NCBI RefSeq assembly: GCF_000406925.1
Contig: NZ_KE136347.1
Span: 534,025 to 598,024 of the forward strand
Origin: Enterococcus columbae DSM 7374 = ATCC 51263
GTDB lineage: Bacteria; Bacillota; Bacilli; Lactobacillales; Enterococcaceae
DNA length: 64,000 bases
Direction of reading: 5' to 3'
The stretch's first letter is position 1. Each line of letters begins with the position of its first letter. Shown here piece by piece: positions 60,386 through 64,000 of this stretch. A model generated the notes under the pieces. The model saw only the letters and a program-made list of their open reading frames with translations. It made no database searches and had not been told where the DNA came from. The translations under genes were made by a program, and so were the position numbers.

Positions 60386-61162
60386 ATGATCGAAGCATTC
60401 TCAATTACCGTCTCTCTCTTTTTTGCTTACTCTTTTATTGGCTGGTTATGGGAAACCGTTTTTTGTTCTATTAGCGAGCATCATTTTGTTTATCGTGGTT
60501 TTTTACTTGGACCAATTACCCCAATCTACGGTTTTGGTATTTTAGGAGTTCTTTATCTAGTTACACCATATAAAAACAATCTTTTATTGTTATTTTTTAT
60601 TTCCGCGATTCTAGTTAGTATTTTAGAATATTTGACTAGCTACCTATTAGAAAAATTTTTTCATCTAACCTTATGGGACTATCATCATATCCCTCTTAAT
60701 ATCAATGGGCGTATTGCCATCCCAGTCTCCATTTTTTGGGGAATCTGCTGTGTAATTGTAGTAAAATTCATTCAACCCCTACTTTTCAATCATGCGTTCG
60801 CTTTGTATCAACGTTTTAGTATCTTTTTGCCAGTCCTTGCTATTGCGCTAACCTCTTGTGATTTGGGCTATACTTTAGCCAATTTAGCTAGTTTTACCAA
60901 AACCATTCATTTAATTAACGAAAAACTTACCGCTAAAAAGGTGCAGCTTGGACAAGAGCTAGCCGGCTTCAAATCTTCATCTGAAAATTGGTTACAGACT
61001 TTTTTCCATGAAAATCAACAAGAATTGCCTAAACTAACTATTCAGGATAAACGATTACTACAGGCATTTCCGAATATGAAATTTAAAAATCTTCATCCAA
61101 ACAATACCACTCAAGAAATCAGTAATATTTTAAAGAAGATTGGCGATTACATAAAAAACTAA
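60386..61162 (+). CDS. membrane protein of the putative ABC-transporter type IV (CmpB) family
   Basis: About five membrane segments; the family's SFIGWLWETVFCSISEHHFV and RGFLLGPITPIYGFG motifs, seen here as RGFLLGPITPIYG, and an YLTSYLLEKFFHLTLWDY motif are present. Function unproven. Start 60386 is supported by AAGGAGG 7 bases upstream; a longer frame to 60275 lacks one. Ends with 4-base overlap with the convergent GNAT gene. Confidence 0.78.
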   Translation: MIEAFSITVSLFFAYSFIGWLWETVFCSISEHHFVYRGFLLGPITPIYGFGILGVLYLVTPYKNNLLLLFFISAILVSILEYLTSYLLEKFFHLTLWDYHHIPLNINGRIAIPVSIFWGICCVIVVKFIQPLLFNHAFALYQRFSIFLPVLAIALTSCDLGYTLANLASFTKTIHLINEKLTAKKVQLGQELAGFKSSSENWLQTFFHENQQELPKLTIQDKRLLQAFPNMKFKNLHPNNTTQEISNILKKIGDYIKN

Positions 61163-61773
61163 GAATCCTCTTTTTCTAGCAGGCGAAATCTTTGCTCCCA
61201 TATAGGTAGTTTTTGTTTAAACATTTGTTTGGATAGACTATATAATATTTTGTCTTCTGTATATTGTTCTGTGAATTCTTGTTCAGATACTAGCCCTTCA
61301 TTAGTAAAACCTAAGCTTTCAGGAATCTTTCGACTACTCGTATTCGTCACATGAACAATAATATAAAAGCATTGCATAGAAAATTGTTCAATAAACAAAG
61401 ACATTAAGCCAATCAAACTGCGGGTAATGATTCCTTGCCCACGTTTTTCTTGATCTAACCAATATCCAATTTCACAGCTATGATTGGTATAGTTAAAATG
61501 ATGAAAATCAATGCACCCAACCATGCTTTCTTCCAAATAGATTGCAAAATAAAAAGCTTCTTTGTTTTTTGCTTGCTGTAGGCAGTATTTTAAAAATAGC
61601 TGCAAATCTTCAATATTCCTTAGTGAATCCACCCAGGTAATTTTGCCAATTAAAGTGTTTCTATTCTTCTTAATCAAATCGTATAATTCTGTTAGCACAG
61701 TATCATCAAATAATTTTAGCTGTAGCCTTTGCTGACCAATAGTTAAATCTAGCTGCCAATTTCTATCATTCAT
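61159..61773 (-). CDS. GNAT N-acetyltransferase (RimJ/RimL type)
   Basis: Acetyl-CoA-dependent transferase resembling ribosomal-protein N-terminal acetylases. IGYWLDQEKRGQGIITRSLIGL contains the acetyl-CoA motif (RGQGI), and NTSSRKIPESLGFTNEG the terminal helix motif. ATG 61773 has GAAGGA 10 bases upstream; 204 residues. Note the usual S/N-x-ES-LGF signature here reads SRKIPESLGF. Probably in an operon with the upstream NUDIX gene (5 bases or so apart). Confidence 0.85.
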   Translation of the reverse strand: MNDRNWQLDLTIGQQRLQLKLFDDTVLTELYDLIKKNRNTLIGKITWVDSLRNIEDLQLFLKYCLQQAKNKEAFYFAIYLEESMVGCIDFHHFNYTNHSCEIGYWLDQEKRGQGIITRSLIGLMSLFIEQFSMQCFYIIVHVTNTSSRKIPESLGFTNEGLVSEQEFTEQYTEDKILYSLSKQMFKQKLPIWEQRFRLLEKEDS

Positions 61774-61796
61774 TTTAAGAGAGTCCTTCAATTGAC

Positions 61797-62417
61797 TTAA
61801 TCAAAATATACTTCCCAATTGTTAGCAAAATGTGCATCAAAACACATCTTGATTTGCTCAGCATTGACCTTTTGTTCAGCTAACGGAGGTAATTGATCGA
61901 TTGAAAAATAATCACTCGCAATCGTCTCACTATTTTTTTCAAAATGACCGTCAATTAGCTCACAATCAACAAAGACTTTACATACCCCATAAATATATTC
62001 AGGAGAATTGTGTTTACTACGATCTTGAATAGCGATGATTTTCGTCGCTTTAACATTTAGCCCGGCTTCTTCTTTGACTTCTTTTATCACATTTTCCTTA
62101 ACAGAGAGATTATACTCTACCCAACCGCCTGGCAAAGCCCAAGTCCCATCATTTTCTTGAACGAGCAAGATTTTATCCTCTTTGAAAATAGCAGCACGCG
62201 TATCAAGCTTTGGCGTTTGATAACCCACATTCTGACAAAATAATTGCCAAATTTCTTCAACTGGTTGTTCCGTCATTTCAGCTACCATTAAGCTGGCGAT
62301 TTCTCTTATTCTTTCATATCTTTCATGATCAAAAACATCTTTACCATAATACAAACCGGCTTGGGCAATACTTTGCAATTCAGCTGCCCAATGCAACCAA
62401 GGATTATTCTTTACCAT
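61797..62417 (-). CDS. NUDIX hydrolase
   Basis: Hydrolyses nucleoside diphosphate-linked compounds, perhaps ADP-ribose. A helical N-terminal NUDIX-associated domain (about 1-60, MVKNNPWLHWAAELQSIAQ) precedes the Nudix box GGWVEYNLSVKENVIKEVKEEAG, seen as GGWVE...VKEEAG around residues 95-118. 206 residues. Single gene or first of two with the GNAT. Confidence 0.88.
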   Translation of the reverse strand: MVKNNPWLHWAAELQSIAQAGLYYGKDVFDHERYERIREIASLMVAEMTEQPVEEIWQLFCQNVGYQTPKLDTRAAIFKEDKILLVQENDGTWALPGGWVEYNLSVKENVIKEVKEEAGLNVKATKIIAIQDRSKHNSPEYIYGVCKVFVDCELIDGHFEKNSETIASDYFSIDQLPPLAEQKVNAEQIKMCFDAHFANNWEVYFD

Positions 62418-62547
62418 TACGCCACCTCATTTATCAACTAATTTACCTTACATTTTATCACAAAACGCTGTCAAAAAAAGGCCAAATGAAGCATTTACAC
62501 GTATGCCTATTCATTGGGGAGAATCTAGTATTATTTTTATAAAAATC

Positions 62548-62605
62548 AATCATCCGAATAGTCAAGTTGCGTTTTACTCATCTTTGACTATTCGGATGAT
62601 TTTAA
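62548..62605 (-). terminator. terminator after the condensation-domain gene
   Basis: Perfect 18-bp arms at 62548-62565 and 62584-62601 (aatcatccgaatag / ctattcggatgatt), T-rich beyond on both strands. Confidence 0.88.
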
Positions 62606-62647
62606 TTATTTATACCAGCGGATTTACAAAATATTCCCATATTTTCG

Positions 62648-64000
62648 TTATTCAATTTCAGCTTTAAGTGACATTCCCCCTAGTGCAATTAAATATCCCT
62701 TATCACCACTTGTAAAACAGGTAAAGCGCACTTTATTTGTATGAAGCTTGGCTAGCTGTTTAGCAGCGCTCCTTAATTGCTCAATTAAACTAGGGACCTC
62801 CTCTTTGTGGATTTCTCCTAAATAATTAATATTCAGAAAAGTTTCTTCAAAGGTAGGAATGAATGGATTGTCAACAAATTTATCAGAAGAAGTCAGATAG
62901 TCGATATGAATCCCTGCTTTTTCGTAAATTGCTTTAAAATTCTGCTCACTCTTAGAAAATAACCTTTCGTCCTCTGGTTTATCAATATGATAAGTGGTAT
63001 AGATACTGCAATGAATATCCGCAAAAAGCTCTTTATAATCAACATTAGCAAACCTTCTTAGATTTTTCAGTATTTGAAAGGCAAAGACTGGAGCACCTGT
63101 TTTTTGATGGACTAGTTTTGCCAGTTGAGCAAATAACTGATTAGCCCGATCCTCGCGATTTTTAGTTGTTAAGGTAAAGCGATATTCATCAAACAGACAA
63201 GTTGTATCATAGTTAAAAAACATTCGGAAACTGTCATTTGCTAATTGAATCTCACGATAGTAATTAGATTCAGCTAATTCTATTAATCGTTGTTCATTAT
63301 TGGCGGCAATCACTGAATTGACAAAGCTTGCATAAGAAGGAACGTGAGGATTTTCCTCATTTTTTTGATAATAGGCAAGCAATTGATTTTTAAAAACATG
63401 GATAGAGGCTGCATCGGCAATATGATGACTCACCAATAAATATAACTGGGCGCTTTTAAATGACTCTCGAACAAGTAAAAATTGTAGCATTTGTTTATCC
63501 GGAGATTGCTGTAATAATTGAGCATGGATTGCTTGTAGCTTTTCGTTTAATCGACATTCAGCTTCTCTAGGCTGCAAAAACGCAAGATCAATAAACGCAA
63601 GATCCTTAAGTTTAATTGGGCTATAGGCAAGCTCGACAAAACGACGATCCATGATTAGACAACGAGTCAATTGTTGATGCTTAACAAATTTATTTAAAGC
63701 AACCATTAGTTTCACATAATTAGGCTGATCAAAATTAATCACTGTTTGCAAAATACTATTAAAATTTTTTCGCAAATAAAACTCCTGACGACTGAATAAT
63801 GGGAAGACTTGCACAACTTTTGGCTGCACTATCTGCTCATTTTTCCTAATAAAAATTTTATCCGCTTGTTTGGCAAGAGGTAAACTAGCGTTGATCAATT
63901 CATATAATTTTTCCTCACCTTCACCAACTAAAATTTTCTTTCCGGCATCATTAATGATTTTCCCACCTAAATCTGTCCAATCAATTGTCCAATGCTCCGC
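62648..64000 (-). CDS. condensation-domain (NRPS-like acyltransferase) protein, 5' end outside window
   Basis: The frame stays open past 63898 to base 64000 (…EHWTIDWTDLGGKIINDAG), so the true start lies to the right and the TTG at 63898 is internal. The protein has the condensation-domain active-site motif SHHIADAAS (HHxxxD) and the downstream fold features of a stand-alone C domain or alcohol acyltransferase, with FPLFSRQEFYLRKNFNS near the start of the fold. No adenylation or carrier domain is visible in this window. Product unknown; it could belong to a small peptide or lipid-acylation cluster lying outside. Confidence 0.75.
   Translation of the reverse strand, partial: AEHWTIDWTDLGGKIINDAGKKILVGEGEEKLYELINASLPLAKQADKIFIRKNEQIVQPKVVQVFPLFSRQEFYLRKNFNSILQTVINFDQPNYVKLMVALNKFVKHQQLTRCLIMDRRFVELAYSPIKLKDLAFIDLAFLQPREAECRLNEKLQAIHAQLLQQSPDKQMLQFLLVRESFKSAQLYLLVSHHIADAASIHVFKNQLLAYYQKNEENPHVPSYASFVNSVIAANNEQRLIELAESNYYREIQLANDSFRMFFNYDTTCLFDEYRFTLTTKNREDRANQLFAQLAKLVHQKTGAPVFAFQILKNLRRFANVDYKELFADIHCSIYTTYHIDKPEDERLFSKSEQNFKAIYEKAGIHIDYLTSSDKFVDNPFIPTFEETFLNINYLGEIHKEEVPSLIEQLRSAAKQLAKLHTNKVRFTCFTSGDKGYLIALGGMSLKAEIE

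Overview
The window is AT-rich, low-GC Firmicute DNA and looks like a chromosome of the order Lactobacillales, most likely Enterococcus or a close relative. Evidence: a FabI/FabN-type fatty-acid locus with FabT-like boxes, XerS-type recombinase, EbsA-like protein, TrpXYZ-type ABC transporter, an LCP/Psr-like gene beside the aro operon, class 1B PyrD with PyrK, and PyrR attenuation. The species call is inference; gene identities rest on motifs and protein similarity recalled from families.

Layout. 0-6 kb: end of a CBS protein, MscS channel, divergent fabI and fabN/fabZ, an intact IS200-type insertion, a cyclophilin lipoprotein, obgE. 6-14 kb: a hicAB toxin-antitoxin cassette sits between obgE and rnz, then an rnz-SDR-recJ-apt run, a decayed higBA module between two inverted dif-like elements, and xerS. 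14-20 kb: threonine aldolase, a collapsed aryl-sulfate sulfotransferase pseudogene, small accessory genes, DegV and an LCP ligase. 20-32 kb (minus strand): trpXYZ followed by the complete aroE-aroF-aroB-aroC-tyrA-aroA-aroK-pheA operon. 32-45 kb: rqcH, an alpha carbonic anhydrase, a triple long-hairpin repeat, and the pyrR-pyrB-pyrC-carA-carB-pyrK-pyrD-pyrF-pyrE operon. 45-53 kb: rluD-like, lspA, CBS protein, fhs, ebsA-like, RNase HI, cls, cation efflux. 53-64 kb: two MFS exporters with GntR, MarR and MerR regulators, FAH-family protein, a membrane protein, GNAT, NUDIX and a partial condensation-domain protein.

Most striking result: both aromatic amino-acid transcription units start with a short leader ORF rather than a recognisable T-box. 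The aro leader encodes an 18-residue peptide with the run Phe-Tyr-Phe-Ser-Tyr-Phe near its end; the trpXYZ leader encodes a 20-residue peptide with two Trp codons near its end. In both, the stop codon is immediately followed by the same series of mutually exclusive RNA strands (GTT(T)GTAT, TGGATACAA, TGTATCTATG, ATAGACAAT) and then an intrinsic terminator. This looks like a family of ribosome-mediated attenuators that read Phe/Tyr in one case and Trp in the other, and it supports the Trp assignment of the transporter.

Other notable structure: gene direction changes from mainly plus to mainly minus around xerS and the dif-like elements, as expected at a replication terminus. Three tandem 125-130 bp hairpins lie upstream of the carbonic anhydrase, with compensatory base changes. 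A perfect 25-bp palindrome lies between a MerR-type regulator and a drug exporter.
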